The notes below the pieces were generated by a model that worked only from the letters and a program-made list of their open reading frames with translations, made no database searches and was not told the origin of the DNA. From Peribacillus deserti (GTDB taxonomy: Bacteria > Bacillota > Bacilli > Bacillales > DSM-1321), in the NCBI RefSeq assembly GCF_016909175.1, contig NZ_JAFBFI010000006.1, forward strand, positions 153,647-217,646: DNA of 64,000 bases, given 5' to 3'. The translations under genes were made by a program, and so were the position numbers. Positions 55,096 through 64,000 of this stretch are shown piece after piece. Numbering within the stretch: position 1 is the stretch's first letter; each line of letters opens with the position of its first letter.

Positions 55096-56916
55096 CTATC
55101 CAGCATCCAGCATATTAAATTGTGCTTTTACAAGGCTATAGTACTCCCCTTTTTGGTCCATTAATTCTTCGTGGCTGCCTTCTTCTAAAACACTGCCTGC
55201 CTTCAGTACAAATATCTTATCAGCATCCCTGATAGTAGAGAGCCTATGTGCAATAATGATAGAGGTACGTCCATGCAGCAATGTTTTTAATGCCTCCTGA
55301 ATTTTCATTTCTGTTTCTGTATCAATACTCGCGGTAGCTTCGTCTAGAATAAGGATTTTTGGATCAGCCAGCAAGGCCCGAGCAAATGATAAAAGCTGTC
55401 TCTCTCCAACTGAGAGAATATTTCCTCGTTCCTGAACTTCGGTTTCGTAGCCGTTTGGCAGTTTTCCGATAAATTCATCGGCTCCTACGGCTTTGGCGGC
55501 GAAGAGTACTTCCTCATCAGAGGCATCCGGCCGTCCAAATCTGATATTTTCCATGATTGTACCTGAAAAGATGAAAGTATCCTGCAAGACGATGCTAATA
55601 TGTTTTCGGAGACTGGAAAGACTGACCTCTCTTACATCAAGCCCATCAATCTTAACAGAACCTTGTGTAGGGTCATAAAAACGGCTGACCAGATTAGCAA
55701 TCGTCGATTTACCAGAGCCAGTGTGGCCGACAAGTGCAACCGTACTGCCTGCTGGCATTTTTAATGAAATATGATTGAGTGCTTTTCTATTTTTTTCGTA
55801 TGCAAATTCCACATCTTCAAAAACAATCTCTCCATGCATAGAGTTTAATTGAACGGCATTCATTTTTTCTGATACAAGAGGCTTCTCATCCAGAAATTCA
55901 AATATTCGTTCTGAGGAAGCCATGCCTATTAATAATTGATTATAAACCTGGCCCAGCCGTGAAATAGGCTCCCAAAACATTCCAAGATAGAAAGCAAATG
56001 AGACAAAAACACCTATAGAAATAGCTCCATTTTGTATTAAGCTCGCTCCATACCAGATAAGAATCACGGTACCAGCGGCATTAGTCATCTCTACAAGCGG
56101 CCGGAACATAGCGTTTTTCTTTGATGCCTGCTTCCAGCTCTCATAGTTTTCCTTGTTCACTTCATTAAAGAATGCCATATTTTCTGGTTCTTGAGTGAAT
56201 GCCTGAGTCACTCGAATTCCCTGTATACTTTCATTAAGATGAGAATTCAGCTTTGATTGGCGGATCCTTACCACCTGCCAGCTTCTTCGGATGTTTTTTC
56301 GCAGGCTGGTAGAAATAAGGAACATCAGCGGCAGAATAATCATGATAGCTAATGTGAGTTCAGGACTCAGTGTAAATAACATCACCAGTATGCCAGCCAA
56401 AAGAATGATATCCATCAGGAGATTAATGACACCATTAGTGAATAGCTCCTGCAAAGAATTAATGTCATTCATGATCCTGACAAGAATCGATCCTGCAGAC
56501 CTTTGATCAAAGAAACGGTGTGAAAGGGTCTGGACATGCGTAAACAGGGCTTTGCGCAAATCATAAATAATGTTCTGCCCAAGCTCATTCATCCACTTAA
56601 TCCGAAAAATATTCGCAATATATGAACAAACATATAGACCGGTAAGTACTGCAACTAAAGTTATTAGCAGTCCTGTATCTTTATTTTTCAAGGCATTATC
56701 CAGTGTATACACCCCTATTAGGGCAGGTACAGCAAGCCTGACTGCCGTGGTGGCAATGACCATCAGCAATGCAAGCGGCAGCAACCGCTTTGAGTAAGGC
56801 TTCATATATGCCATAAGCCTCAGCATCTGTCCCCAGTTAAACGGTTTTTCAATAATTTCTTCAGTCGAGTAATGAAATCTTTCAAGCACTTTTTTATTTA
56901 CCTGTTTCGTCTGCAT
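55096..56916 (-). CDS. ABC exporter half-transporter, subunit with non-canonical signature
   Basis: A 606-residue protein: N-terminal six-helix exporter domain (about 40-335) and ATPase domain (about 365-600). Walker A GHTGSGKST, Walker B ILILDEATASID with the catalytic Glu, H-loop IIAHRLST. The signature is LSVGERQL and not LSGGQ. It starts 16 bases after the other half-transporter and forms a heterodimer with it (inference, like BmrC/BmrD or YknU/YknV). The ATG has GGGGGG seven bases upstream. Substrate unknown: drug, lipid or peptide. Confidence 0.92.
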   Translation of the reverse strand: MQTKQVNKKVLERFHYSTEEIIEKPFNWGQMLRLMAYMKPYSKRLLPLALLMVIATTAVRLAVPALIGVYTLDNALKNKDTGLLITLVAVLTGLYVCSYIANIFRIKWMNELGQNIIYDLRKALFTHVQTLSHRFFDQRSAGSILVRIMNDINSLQELFTNGVINLLMDIILLAGILVMLFTLSPELTLAIMIILPLMFLISTSLRKNIRRSWQVVRIRQSKLNSHLNESIQGIRVTQAFTQEPENMAFFNEVNKENYESWKQASKKNAMFRPLVEMTNAAGTVILIWYGASLIQNGAISIGVFVSFAFYLGMFWEPISRLGQVYNQLLIGMASSERIFEFLDEKPLVSEKMNAVQLNSMHGEIVFEDVEFAYEKNRKALNHISLKMPAGSTVALVGHTGSGKSTIANLVSRFYDPTQGSVKIDGLDVREVSLSSLRKHISIVLQDTFIFSGTIMENIRFGRPDASDEEVLFAAKAVGADEFIGKLPNGYETEVQERGNILSVGERQLLSFARALLADPKILILDEATASIDTETEMKIQEALKTLLHGRTSIIIAHRLSTIRDADKIFVLKAGSVLEEGSHEELMDQKGEYYSLVKAQFNMLDAG

Positions 56917-56931
56917 CAATATTCCCCCCTT

Positions 56932-58683
56932 TTACTTCGACTCTAACAATACCTTTTCTCTGTCTTTATATTGAATGTCATAAATTCTACGATAGTAACT
57001 TCCGGATTGCAGCAGTTCATGATGTGTACCTCTCTCAACAACTTCACCATGATCAAGCACTAAAATCTCATCCGCATGCTTCAAAGAGGAAATTCTATGT
57101 GCGATGATAAAAGTGGTCCTGCCTTTCATTACTTCAATTAAGGCATCCTGTATCCGAAACTCCGTTTCCATGTCTACAGCACTTGTAGCATCATCAAGCA
57201 CCAAAATACTGGGATTTATACAAATGGCCCGGGCAATTGCAATCCTTTGCTTCTGCCCTCCTGATAAGCCATTTCCCCTCTCCCCCAGGACCGTATCGTA
57301 TCCATTGGGCAGCTCCATAATAAATTCATGTGCCTGAGCCCTTTTGGCTGCATCTATGATCTGATCCATAGTAGCATCGGGATTCCCATATGAAATGCCT
57401 GCTTTGATGGAAGAAGAGAATAAAAACGATTCTTGAAGGACAAATCCTATATTGCTCCGAAGAGTTTCCAATGAATATTGTGTTATGAGATGGCCGTCTA
57501 TGTAGATATCTCCGCCTTCAGGCTCATAGAAACGGGTTATTAATTGAGTCAGGGAGGTTTTCCCGCTTCCTGTCGGCCCAATCAGCCCGATGACTTTACC
57601 AGGCCGGGCATGAAAGCTGATATTTTTCAGCGCAGGCTGATCATCTTCCGAATAAGTAAGAGTTACATTTCGAAACTCAACTTCTCCAAGCAATGAGGAT
57701 TTTACAATTGGATGGTTCCTCTCTGCTATCTCCTGTTTTTCATCCAGGACTTCCAGCAGCCTTTCTCCTGAAGCTTTCGCCTGTGAAAACATATTGATCA
57801 CAAAACCCAGATTAACAATTGGCCAGATGATGTACCATACGAGACTATAGAAAGCGACTAACTCGCCAAGCTTCAGCGAATCATCAATAACCAGGTAGCC
57901 TCCGTAGGAAAGGAGGAGAACAACAGAAAGATTCCCTATAAACTCCATTAACGGAAAGTATTTTGCCCAGATATCTGAAGTGAACAGATACTGATCTTTA
58001 TAATCATTATTAGACCGATTAAACTTACCTATCTCGAAATCCTCTCTTGACAAGGATTTTACGGTGTTTATACCGCTTATATTCTCTTGAACATTTGTAT
58101 TTAATTTTCCAAAAGATTTTCGAATACCCCTAAAAGCGGGATGTACGGCTCTATCAAATTTATAAACAACAATAGCCAGGAATGGCAAGGCTAAAATCGT
58201 AACGAGAGTTAAAGAAGCGGAGTAATAAAACATAACTCCAAGACTTATTCCTATCAAAAGGAAAAAACGGAGCAGCTCTGAAAATCCATAGGAAAGGAAA
58301 AAACGAAAGCCTTCGACGTCCGCTGTCAATCTGGACATTAAATCTCCCGTTTTGGCATTATCATAATATCGATAAGGAAGGTACTGAAGTTTTTCATAGA
58401 GGGAATTTCTTAGTTTGTAAACAGAGATGATTCCAAAAAGATCTCCTAGATACTGATTTATGTATGTGGCAAAGCCCTTGACGGCCATTAAACTGACGAA
58501 AGATAGAGCCAATATAGGAATCCAGCTATACTTCCTCCTAAGCACTACATCATCAATCGTAATCTGAAGGATGATTGGATAAAGAACGGTAATACCTGTA
58601 ACTAGAAGCAAAAATGCCAAAGAAATAAAAAAATAGTTTCGATACGGCCAATAAAACTGTTTTAGCCTTTTAAAGGTTTCCAA
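56932..58683 (-). CDS. ABC exporter half-transporter, subunit with degenerate Walker B
   Basis: A 583-residue partner of the gene downstream. Six helices (about 15-300), ATPase domain with Walker A GPTGSGKTS, a normal signature LSGGQKQRIAIAR and Walker B ILVLDDATSAVD, with Asp in place of the catalytic Glu. This pairs with the non-canonical signature of the other subunit to form one degenerate ATP site, typical of heterodimeric exporters. The TTG at 58683 lies seven bases after AAAGGGGG; the frame is open 21 codons upstream without a site. Confidence 0.92.
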   Translation of the reverse strand: METFKRLKQFYWPYRNYFFISLAFLLLVTGITVLYPIILQITIDDVVLRRKYSWIPILALSFVSLMAVKGFATYINQYLGDLFGIISVYKLRNSLYEKLQYLPYRYYDNAKTGDLMSRLTADVEGFRFFLSYGFSELLRFFLLIGISLGVMFYYSASLTLVTILALPFLAIVVYKFDRAVHPAFRGIRKSFGKLNTNVQENISGINTVKSLSREDFEIGKFNRSNNDYKDQYLFTSDIWAKYFPLMEFIGNLSVVLLLSYGGYLVIDDSLKLGELVAFYSLVWYIIWPIVNLGFVINMFSQAKASGERLLEVLDEKQEIAERNHPIVKSSLLGEVEFRNVTLTYSEDDQPALKNISFHARPGKVIGLIGPTGSGKTSLTQLITRFYEPEGGDIYIDGHLITQYSLETLRSNIGFVLQESFLFSSSIKAGISYGNPDATMDQIIDAAKRAQAHEFIMELPNGYDTVLGERGNGLSGGQKQRIAIARAICINPSILVLDDATSAVDMETEFRIQDALIEVMKGRTTFIIAHRISSLKHADEILVLDHGEVVERGTHHELLQSGSYYRRIYDIQYKDREKVLLESK

Positions 58684-58854
58684 ACAGTTTCCCCCTTTCT
58701 TATTCACCATAAAAAAATGATTACGGCTTGAAACATATAATTTCAAAGAACAATGTATTACTAAATATATCGGGTTTCGAAATGATTTTCCACCCGTTTT
58801 GTAAAAAAGTTTGAAAATTAAGTAAAAATATTCATATGCTAATTTTTATACAAA

Positions 58855-59037
58855 GCTCTGTTAAACTTGATTGTTGGTTGCAGCGAGAGGCACTCGCTTT
58901 CCGCGGGCGGCCCAGGAGCCTCCTTTCACGTTTACGCCTGACGGGGTCTCCCTTGACCCATTTCTCGCGCAAGAGTCTCGCGCCTTCCACTCCAATCAAC
59001 ATAGTGCCAAAATCAACAATGAACTTTAACATAGCCC
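58855..59037 (+). repeat. R2 dispersed repeat, complete copy
   Basis: GGCACTCGCTTTCCGCGGGCGG, GGAGCCTCCTTTCACG, central GGGGTCTCCCTTGACCCA and right end ATCAACATAGTGCCAAAATC. The best preserved of the four copies. ORFs of 69 and 77 residues over it are not genes. Confidence 0.88.
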
Positions 59038-59040
59038 ACA

Positions 59041-59082
59041 AAAAAAAGAACCTCTCAAAATGGTATTGAGAGGTTCTTTCTT
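59041..59082. terminator. Terminator of ykuV
   Basis: A perfect 14-bp stem (59045-59058 with 59066-59079), with a T-run on the minus strand (A-run at 59041-59047). Confidence 0.88.
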
Positions 59083-59538
59083 TTATGCTTCTTTTTCCAT
59101 TTCATCTAAGACACGATTGACGCGTTTTTCAAGCATTTTCATTCCGCTGCCGCCCGCCTGGAAGTGACGCAGATTTCCTTCTTTATCAAATACATAGTAA
59201 GCAGGAACGTACTGATTCTCGAATGAATCGTTCAGCTTTAATTCACTGTCCACGAATATAGGCTGTGTAATGCCATGTTCTTTAGCAACTGCTTCAATTT
59301 GCGCTAAATCTAGATCATCCTCTGATCTGGGCATATGAACAGCAACCACGTTCAGTTTATCTTTGAAGTCGTCACGGAATTGATTTACCTGAGGCATAGC
59401 CTCTTTACATAAATGACAGCTGATGGACCAGAAGTGAATTAAAGTTGGCTTAGTTCCCACTAATTCTTCCCGGCTTAGCTCGCCATTTAACCATGTTGTT
59501 GCACCATTTAATTCTGGCATTGGTTGTCTTAACTTCAT
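59083..59538 (-). CDS. ykuV: Thiol-disulfide oxidoreductase YkuV-type
   Basis: A 151-residue thioredoxin-fold protein of the TlpA/redoxin class without signal peptide, so cytoplasmic. Active-site motif WSISCHLCKE with the two Cys around residues 41-44. The cis-Pro region is YVPAYYVFDKEG. Matches YkuV of B. subtilis in length and in its neighbour ykuU. Electron donor unknown. ATG with GGAGGTGCC upstream. Confidence 0.9.
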   Translation of the reverse strand: MKLRQPMPELNGATTWLNGELSREELVGTKPTLIHFWSISCHLCKEAMPQVNQFRDDFKDKLNVVAVHMPRSEDDLDLAQIEAVAKEHGITQPIFVDSELKLNDSFENQYVPAYYVFDKEGNLRHFQAGGSGMKMLEKRVNRVLDEMEKEA

Positions 59539-59592
59539 TGTGGCACCTCCATTTAGTTATTGATATTAACACTTGCGACGTTAATACCCTTA

Positions 59593-59624
59593 GAAGAAAA
59601 GGCCTAACCGCATGTTAGGCCTGT
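59593..59624 (-). terminator. Terminator of ykuU
   Basis: AGGCCTAAC (59600-59608) pairs with GTTAGGCCT (59614-59622), followed by TTTTCTTC on the minus strand. It divides ykuU from ykuV, which may then have its own promoter or partial read-through. Confidence 0.75.
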
Positions 59625-59649
59625 CCGCTTTTTTAGAAAAGTTTAAAAC

Positions 59650-60192
59650 TTATAATGTAGCCTGGCCTGGTCTCCAGTTAGCCGGGCAAAGTCCGCCTGT
59701 TTGAAGAGCCTGCAATACACGAAGAGTTTCATCTACGTCACGGCCGATGTTGTTATGGTTAACAACTGAATACATTAATTCTCCCTCAGGGCTGATAATG
59801 TAAAGACCACGAAGAGCTACTCCTTCTTCTTCAATTAAAACACCGTATTCACGAGAAACCATATGGTTAGTATCAGCCGCTAAAGGATATTTTAAATCTC
59901 CAAGGCCGTTTTCTTTACGGTCAGTATTGATCCATGCTAAGTGAGTGTGGATAGTATCAGTAGAAACACCGATCACTTCTGCGTCTAGATCTTCAAACTC
60001 ATCGTAACGGTCAGACATTGCAGTAATTTCAGTCGGGCAGACAAATGTAAAGTCCATTGGATAGAAAAATAGAACGGTCCATTTATCATTTTTCATGTTT
60101 TCTTCTAAGCTGACTTTTCCAAATTCCTTGTTAGCTAAAACAGCATCCATTTCAAATCTTGGTGCTTGTTTACCTACCATACGTTCTGGCAT
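59650..60192 (-). CDS. ykuU: 2-Cys peroxiredoxin YkuU
   Basis: A 180-residue thiol peroxidase. Peroxidatic Cys in FYPMDFTFVCPTEI (about residue 52) and resolving Cys in GGLCPANWRPG (about 169), the AhpC/typical 2-Cys layout. The ATG at 60192 has GGAGGG; the frame is open 26 codons upstream without a site. Likely reduced by a thioredoxin-type partner such as the adjacent YkuV. Confidence 0.95.
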   Translation of the reverse strand: MPERMVGKQAPRFEMDAVLANKEFGKVSLEENMKNDKWTVLFFYPMDFTFVCPTEITAMSDRYDEFEDLDAEVIGVSTDTIHTHLAWINTDRKENGLGDLKYPLAADTNHMVSREYGVLIEEEGVALRGLYIISPEGELMYSVVNHNNIGRDVDETLRVLQALQTGGLCPANWRPGQATL

Positions 60193-60392
60193 ATGTAATC
60201 CCTCCAAAAATAAGTTATATGAGAAAAATGCTGTTGATTTCTCATTTGTAATTTTAATCACATTTTTCATTATAGAGTAATGAGAATCCGCGAGTCAATT
60301 GGAATCATTTCTAAACAGAAATTATTACAAAGTGGTGATTTATTTCTGCCAAATATCAGTCTTCCCATTTACCTGGCTTTTTATTTCTTAGC

Positions 60393-60766
60393 TTTTGTTA
60401 AACTTGTCTGTTGATTTCCGCTACAGGCACTCGCTTTCCGCGGGCGGTCCGGTAGCCTCCTCGGCGTGATACGCCTGCGGGGGTCTCCCTTAATAGAAAA
60501 GCAGAGGACGGTGACTTTCAAGGTAGTTCTTTTTAGAGAATTGTGATGAACAAACTCGTTTAAAAAACCATTATATAGAAAGTCAGATACCTGACAGACA
60601 TAAGACAAGCGCAGCGAAAGGCGCTTTTTGCCTTTTGATGGCGATTGGCTTATGACCGAAGGTGTCAGTCCGGAGCTGGACAATACTCGCTTTTCTGAGC
60701 AGGAGTCTCGCACCTTCCGCTCGAATCAACTTAGCGAGAAAATAAACATTGAGCTCAAACATCGCC
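60393..60766 (+). repeat. R2 copy interrupted by an R1 element
   Basis: The left half of R2 (60393-60488, to GGGTCTCCCTT) and the right half (60687-60766, from CTCGCTTTTCTGAGCAGG) are split by R1 sequence. Compare the continuous R2 at 58855-59037. Confidence 0.85.
60493..60684 (+). repeat. R1 element nested in R2
   Basis: A single R1 unit from GAAAAGCAGAGGACGG to GTCAGTCCGGAGCTGGAC, 192 bp, flanked on both sides by AATA (60489-60492 and 60685-60688). The flanking AATA may be a short target duplication. Confidence 0.8.
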
Positions 60767-60935
60767 TATTTATTAAGACTATACAAGTTTATCATTCCTC
60801 TTCCTTGTTACAAAACATAATGGCTCCATCCCTGCCCTTATGCTGTATTTTTTCTTTTCTTTGTTGTACGTTAAAAGGTATAAAAGCAAGAAAGGTTGAA
60901 TCACCATGCGTAATTTTTTTGAGGGGAATGAATTT

Positions 60936-61772
60936 ATGAACGGCATAAGACAAATCGATTATAGTGCACTCTTCATCAGCTTCGGTGCTGGTGTATTAAA
61001 AATTTTGGCGATCATTATTATCTTTTACTTAGCTAAGACCATCGCTGAGAAACTCATACATAAAAGCTTTGGTACATTGCAGTCACAAAAGAAAGTGTCA
61101 GCCACCAGAGTAAAAACGTTAGAAAGCCTCACAAGCAATATTATTGGATATGTGTTGATCTTCATTCTCATTGTAACGATCTTACAGGTTTTAGGTATAC
61201 ATGCTACTGCCGTACTGGCAGGTGCCGGAGTGGTCGGTTTAGCTGTCGGTTTCGGTGCACAGGGGCTGGTAAGCGATGTTGTCACAGGTTTTTTTCTTTT
61301 GCTGGAAAGACAGGTGGATGTTGGGGATAATGTAACAATTGCTACATTCTCTGGCATTGTCGAGCAGGTGGGGCTGCGCACTACTCATATTCGCGGATTT
61401 GATGGAACTTTGCACTATATTCCAAACAGGGGAATTACGAACTTGAGCAACCACTCCAGGGCAGATATGAAAGCCATTATTGATTTTAGTATTCATTATC
61501 CGCACGACCCGGAATTGGCCCAGGAGCTCATTCAAGAATCTTTTAATACATTTAAAGCAGATAACTCATCTATAGTGGACGGCCCAAGCATATTTGCCGC
61601 CGGCGTTGGACAGCCGCAGGGAAGCCTGAGAATCATAGGAAAAACTGTCAGCGGCGAACGGAATGCAATGAAAAGAAAACTGATGATTTTGATTAAAGAA
61701 ACTCTTGAAGCTAATGGCTTAGAAGCACCTTCTATGGATCAGCCTGCTTTGGAACGAAAAAATAAAATGTAA
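60936..61772 (+). CDS. ykuT: MscS-type mechanosensitive channel YkuT
   Basis: A 278-residue membrane channel of the MscS family that opens under membrane tension. Three N-terminal helices, the pore helix AVLAGAGVVGLAVGFGAQGLVSDVVTG (Gly/Ala-packed; quoted in part: GVVGLAVGFGAQGL) and a beta domain with LERQVDVGDNVTI. The ATG at 60936 has GAGGGG nine bases upstream; the frame is open ten codons earlier. Convergent with dapL. Confidence 0.93.
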   Translation: MNGIRQIDYSALFISFGAGVLKILAIIIIFYLAKTIAEKLIHKSFGTLQSQKKVSATRVKTLESLTSNIIGYVLIFILIVTILQVLGIHATAVLAGAGVVGLAVGFGAQGLVSDVVTGFFLLLERQVDVGDNVTIATFSGIVEQVGLRTTHIRGFDGTLHYIPNRGITNLSNHSRADMKAIIDFSIHYPHDPELAQELIQESFNTFKADNSSIVDGPSIFAAGVGQPQGSLRIIGKTVSGERNAMKRKLMILIKETLEANGLEAPSMDQPALERKNKM

Positions 61773-61773
61773 C

Positions 61774-61808
61774 AAAAAAAGTTGAGGCTTCCCCTCAACT
61801 TTTTTATT
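61774..61808. terminator. Bidirectional terminator between ykuT and dapL
   Basis: A perfect 12-bp stem (61776-61787 with 61793-61804) in A and T runs. Confidence 0.9.
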
Positions 61809-62931
61809 TATTACCTTTAAATTCAATATACTGAACGGCTAATTCGATGGCCTTTTCAATGGCATTTTCGTTTGGATTCAGTTTTGAATGGTGAAGTCCA
61901 AACTCTGAATTCACTCCAAGCCAGAACATGAATCCCGGAATATCCCGGGTCATAAAGCCAAAATCCTCACCTGTCATGGCTTCTTTGCATTCATGCACGT
62001 GAATACCTGATTGCTTTCTAGCAAAGTCCATAAACTCCCGTGCTAATTCTTCGTTATTATATACCTGGTGATACATGGCTCCATAGTCTAATGAAATCGT
62101 ACATTGATAGCTTTTTTCGATACCCGTTATAATATCTTCTATTCTCTGTTTGACCTTCTGCATATTTTCCTCTGAAAAAGTCCGGATTGTTCCTTCTAAA
62201 TGAACATTCTCAGCAATAATGTTCTGGGCAGTGCCGCCGTTTATGATCCCGAGCGTAATTACAGCTGAATCCAGCGGGTCTACATTTCTGGAAATGATGG
62301 TTTGAAGCTGGCCGACCAGCGCACTTGCAGCAACAATCATATCATTACTCAAATGCGGATAAGCGGCATGCCCGCCTTTCCCTTTTAAATCTATATATAA
62401 TTCAGAAGTATTCGCAAATAAAAGTCCTTCTTTTAGGGCAATCGTACCCACTGGATACTCAGGGGCAATGTGAAGGGCAAAGATCATATCGGGCATCCAT
62501 TTTCTCAGGACATCCGATGCAAGCATAGGTTCTGCCCCGCCAGGGCCTTCTTCAGCTGGCTGGAAAATAAACAGCACATCATCCTGAATGGGATGATGGA
62601 TGATGTGTGTAAGAACTCCTAGGGCAATACTCATATGCAGATCATGTCCACAGGCATGCATTCTTCCTTCATGCTCCGATACAAACTCCAGACCGGTTTC
62701 CTCTTTTATCTGCAGACCATCAATGTCCGTACGGTACCCGATTGTCTTTTTAGGCTTCGATCCTTTTACTTTTACTAAGATACCTGTTTTCCAAGTTTCA
62801 ATTTCCATACGGTCACCTGGAAGCGACTGAAGATAGTTTAGTAGATATTTCTGGGTTTTAAATTCCTGAAAACCCAGCTCTGGAATTTTATGAAGGTCTC
62901 TCCTAATTGAAACAAAAGGATGTAATCCCAT
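61804..62931 (-). CDS. dapL: N-acetyldiaminopimelate deacetylase (YkuR)
   Basis: An M20-family metallo-deacetylase (375 residues) of the acetylase variant of lysine/meso-diaminopimelate synthesis. Zinc/metal motifs [14 protein letters not shown] and [14 protein letters not shown]; dimer domain [18 protein letters not shown]-terminal metal region TGEDFGFM. The gene follows dapH by 81 bases, confirming the assignment over other M20 hydrolases. ATG start with GGGGG. Confidence 0.94.
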   Translation of the reverse strand: MGLHPFVSIRRDLHKIPELGFQEFKTQKYLLNYLQSLPGDRMEIETWKTGILVKVKGSKPKKTIGYRTDIDGLQIKEETGLEFVSEHEGRMHACGHDLHMSIALGVLTHIIHHPIQDDVLFIFQPAEEGPGGAEPMLASDVLRKWMPDMIFALHIAPEYPVGTIALKEGLLFANTSELYIDLKGKGGHAAYPHLSNDMIVAASALVGQLQTIISRNVDPLDSAVITLGIINGGTAQNIIAENVHLEGTIRTFSEENMQKVKQRIEDIITGIEKSYQCTISLDYGAMYHQVYNNEELAREFMDFARKQSGIHVHECKEAMTGEDFGFMTRDIPGFMFWLGVNSEFGLHHSKLNPNENAIEKAIELAVQYIEFKGNK

Positions 62932-62965
62932 GACTCTCCCCCGATCGTTTTATTTTAATGTAAAT

Positions 62966-62998
62966 AATCCCTGTCAATTCTAGGTTGACAGGGAAGTT
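62966..62998 (-). terminator. Hairpin between dapH and dapL, possible partial terminator
   Basis: TCCCTGTCAA (62968-62977) pairs with TTGACAGGGA (62985-62994), followed by TTATTTA on the minus strand. A leaky terminator or stabiliser. Confidence 0.6.
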
Positions 62999-63012
62999 TT
63001 AAGAGGTTCAAA

Positions 63013-63723
63013 TTACAGCTGGCGAAGCTCTTGTTTAATTTCAGTTTTTGATTTAGTTTTTTCATCAATTTCCTTGATAACTCTTGCAGGGGTTCCGGCA
63101 ACAACTGTATACGGAGGAACATCTTCGATTACGATAGCACCCGCAGCTACAACAGCACCTTTGCCAACAGTTACTCCTTCAAGAACAACCGCATTCGCAC
63201 CAATAACAACATCATCTTCAACAACGACCGGCTTTGCAGAAGGCGGTTCAATAACCCCAGCCAGTACAGAACCTGCACCAATGTGGCAGTTCTTCCCTAC
63301 AGTTGCACGTCCGCCAAGCACCACATTCATATCGATCATAGTGCCTTCGCCAATAACCGCACCAATATTAATAGAAGCCCCCATCATAATGACAGCATTA
63401 TCGCCAATTTCAACCTGATCACGAATAATAGCGCCCGGCTCAATTCTAGCTTTAATATTTTTCGTATCAAGCAAAGGAATCGCCGAATTACGACGGTCAT
63501 TTTCGACCACATAATCCTCAACCTTATCCTTATTCGCATTTAGAGCTTCATTAATTTCAGCCCATTCCCCAAACACAACCCCTGTGTTCCCTGTAACAAA
63601 CACTTTAGAGCTTTCACCAAAATTAATACCCTCAAGTTCACCTTTTATATAAACCTTAACGGGCGTAGACTTCGTGCTGTTTTGAATAAAAGAAATAATC
63701 TCATTCGCATCCATCATTTTCAC
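63013..63723 (-). CDS. dapH: 2,3,4,5-tetrahydropyridine-2,6-dicarboxylate N-acetyltransferase (YkuQ)
   Basis: Acetyl-CoA-dependent first step of the acetylase branch to diaminopimelate, used for lysine and peptidoglycan. 236 residues; N-terminal DapH domain ([20 protein letters not shown]) and a left-handed beta helix of hexapeptide repeats from about residue 90 ([20 protein letters not shown] ...). GTG start nine bases after GGAGG, or ATG at codon 3. Partner of dapL downstream. Confidence 0.96.
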   Translation of the reverse strand: MKMMDANEIISFIQNSTKSTPVKVYIKGELEGINFGESSKVFVTGNTGVVFGEWAEINEALNANKDKVEDYVVENDRRNSAIPLLDTKNIKARIEPGAIIRDQVEIGDNAVIMMGASINIGAVIGEGTMIDMNVVLGGRATVGKNCHIGAGSVLAGVIEPPSAKPVVVEDDVVIGANAVVLEGVTVGKGAVVAAGAIVIEDVPPYTVVAGTPARVIKEIDEKTKSKTEIKQELRQL

Positions 63724-63796
63724 GATACATTTCCTCCTACATAACTATGTATTTTCATTTTTTTACTTTAACAGACTAAAACACTTAAGACAAGCG

Positions 63797-64000
63797 TGAA
63801 AAGCGGAAAGCGGTGCCTTTCCACTCTTACAATTTTTTGCATAATGATAAATCGACTCTATATAAGACACCACATTGGATCGAAAGGCAGAGACCTGACA
63901 AGCACAAGACGAGCAGGCCGTGGGAGGCGCCTTCCCTCCCATGGACTGATTGGCTTATGTCTCGAGGGTGGCAGCTTGGAGCTAGACAACCAGAAAAGCG
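63797..64000 (+). repeat. R1 dispersed repeat, continuing past the window end
   Basis: GAAAAGCGGAAAGCGGTGCC at the start, hairpin with inner stem CCGTGGGAGG/CCTCCCATGG (63917-63946), then GCAGCTTGGAGCTAGACAACCA and the start of a next unit GAAAAGCG at the last bases. This is the same variant type as at 3325-3461. No gene in 63724-64000. Confidence 0.85.

Noticed and set aside
63074..63418. 114-residue Thr/Pro-rich ORF antisense to dapH
   Set aside because: Created by the regular hexapeptide repeats of DapH on the other strand.

Overview
The window is a chromosomal segment of a spore-forming, aerobic Firmicute of the Bacillaceae. The gene content and order follow the Bacillus subtilis block ykuQ-ykuR ... 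ykuU-ykuV ... rnjA-rpoY ... def ... ykyA-pdhABCD ... speA-yktA-yktB-yktC ... ylaF-typA-ylaH-ylaI-ylaJ-ylaK-ylaL-ylaN ... pycA-ctaA-ctaBCDEFG ... ylbA-ylbC-ylbD-ylbE-ylbF-ylbG-rsmD-coaD-ylbJ, here read right to left. AT-rich intergenic DNA, strong AGGAGG-type ribosome sites, frequent TTG/GTG starts and several sporulation genes (ylbJ, ylbD, ytvI, ylaJ, a YjcZ-type peptide) support this. I cannot fix the genus from the sequence.

Layout. 1-9.9 kb: ylb cluster (truncated ylbJ, coaD, rsmD, ylbG, ylbF, ylbE, ylbD, ylbC, a ylbA/YugN-like gene), with inserted strain- or genus-level genes and a 0.7 kb repeat array. 9.9-13.4 kb: ytvI, a repeat mosaic and two GNAT acetyltransferases. 13.5-22 kb: the complete aa3/caa3 cytochrome c oxidase biogenesis block (ctaM, ctaG, ctaF, ctaE, ctaD, ctaC, ctaB, divergent ctaA). 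22-36.4 kb: pyruvate carboxylase, the yla genes with TypA, the ykt genes and a nitronate monooxygenase. 36.5-41.5 kb: speA, the dual-function sRNA SR1 with its SR1P peptide, DUF1885, a NERD protein and a lipoprotein deacetylase. 41.6-47.8 kb: pdhABCD and ykyA. 48-54.8 kb: a YjcZ-like peptide, def, a HAD phosphatase, a 23-residue peptide gene, rpoY-rnjA, an ISL3-type insertion and ktrC. 55-64 kb: a heterodimeric ABC exporter, ykuV/ykuU thiol-peroxide genes, a MscS channel and dapL/dapH of the acetylase branch of lysine/diaminopimelate synthesis.

Functionally the window is mostly core aerobic carbon metabolism: pyruvate dehydrogenase, pyruvate carboxylase, heme A synthesis and the terminal oxidase. 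Around it are RNA turnover (RNase J1, RpoY, YlbF), redox defence and cell-wall precursor genes. SR1/SR1P links the sugar-metabolism part to gene regulation.

The least explained content is intergenic. Two dispersed repeat families (called R1 and R2 here) occur at several sites. R1 contains a hairpin whose stem sequence changes between copies with pairing kept, R1 is nested inside R2, and R1 sits directly on gene stop codons. Two separate arrays have five 21-bp units in exact phase. A three-way-junction RNA candidate lies between rsmD and a divergent gene. An ISL3-type element has a perfect 8-bp target duplication and a frameshifted transposase. A textbook sigma-K promoter precedes the YjcZ-like gene.
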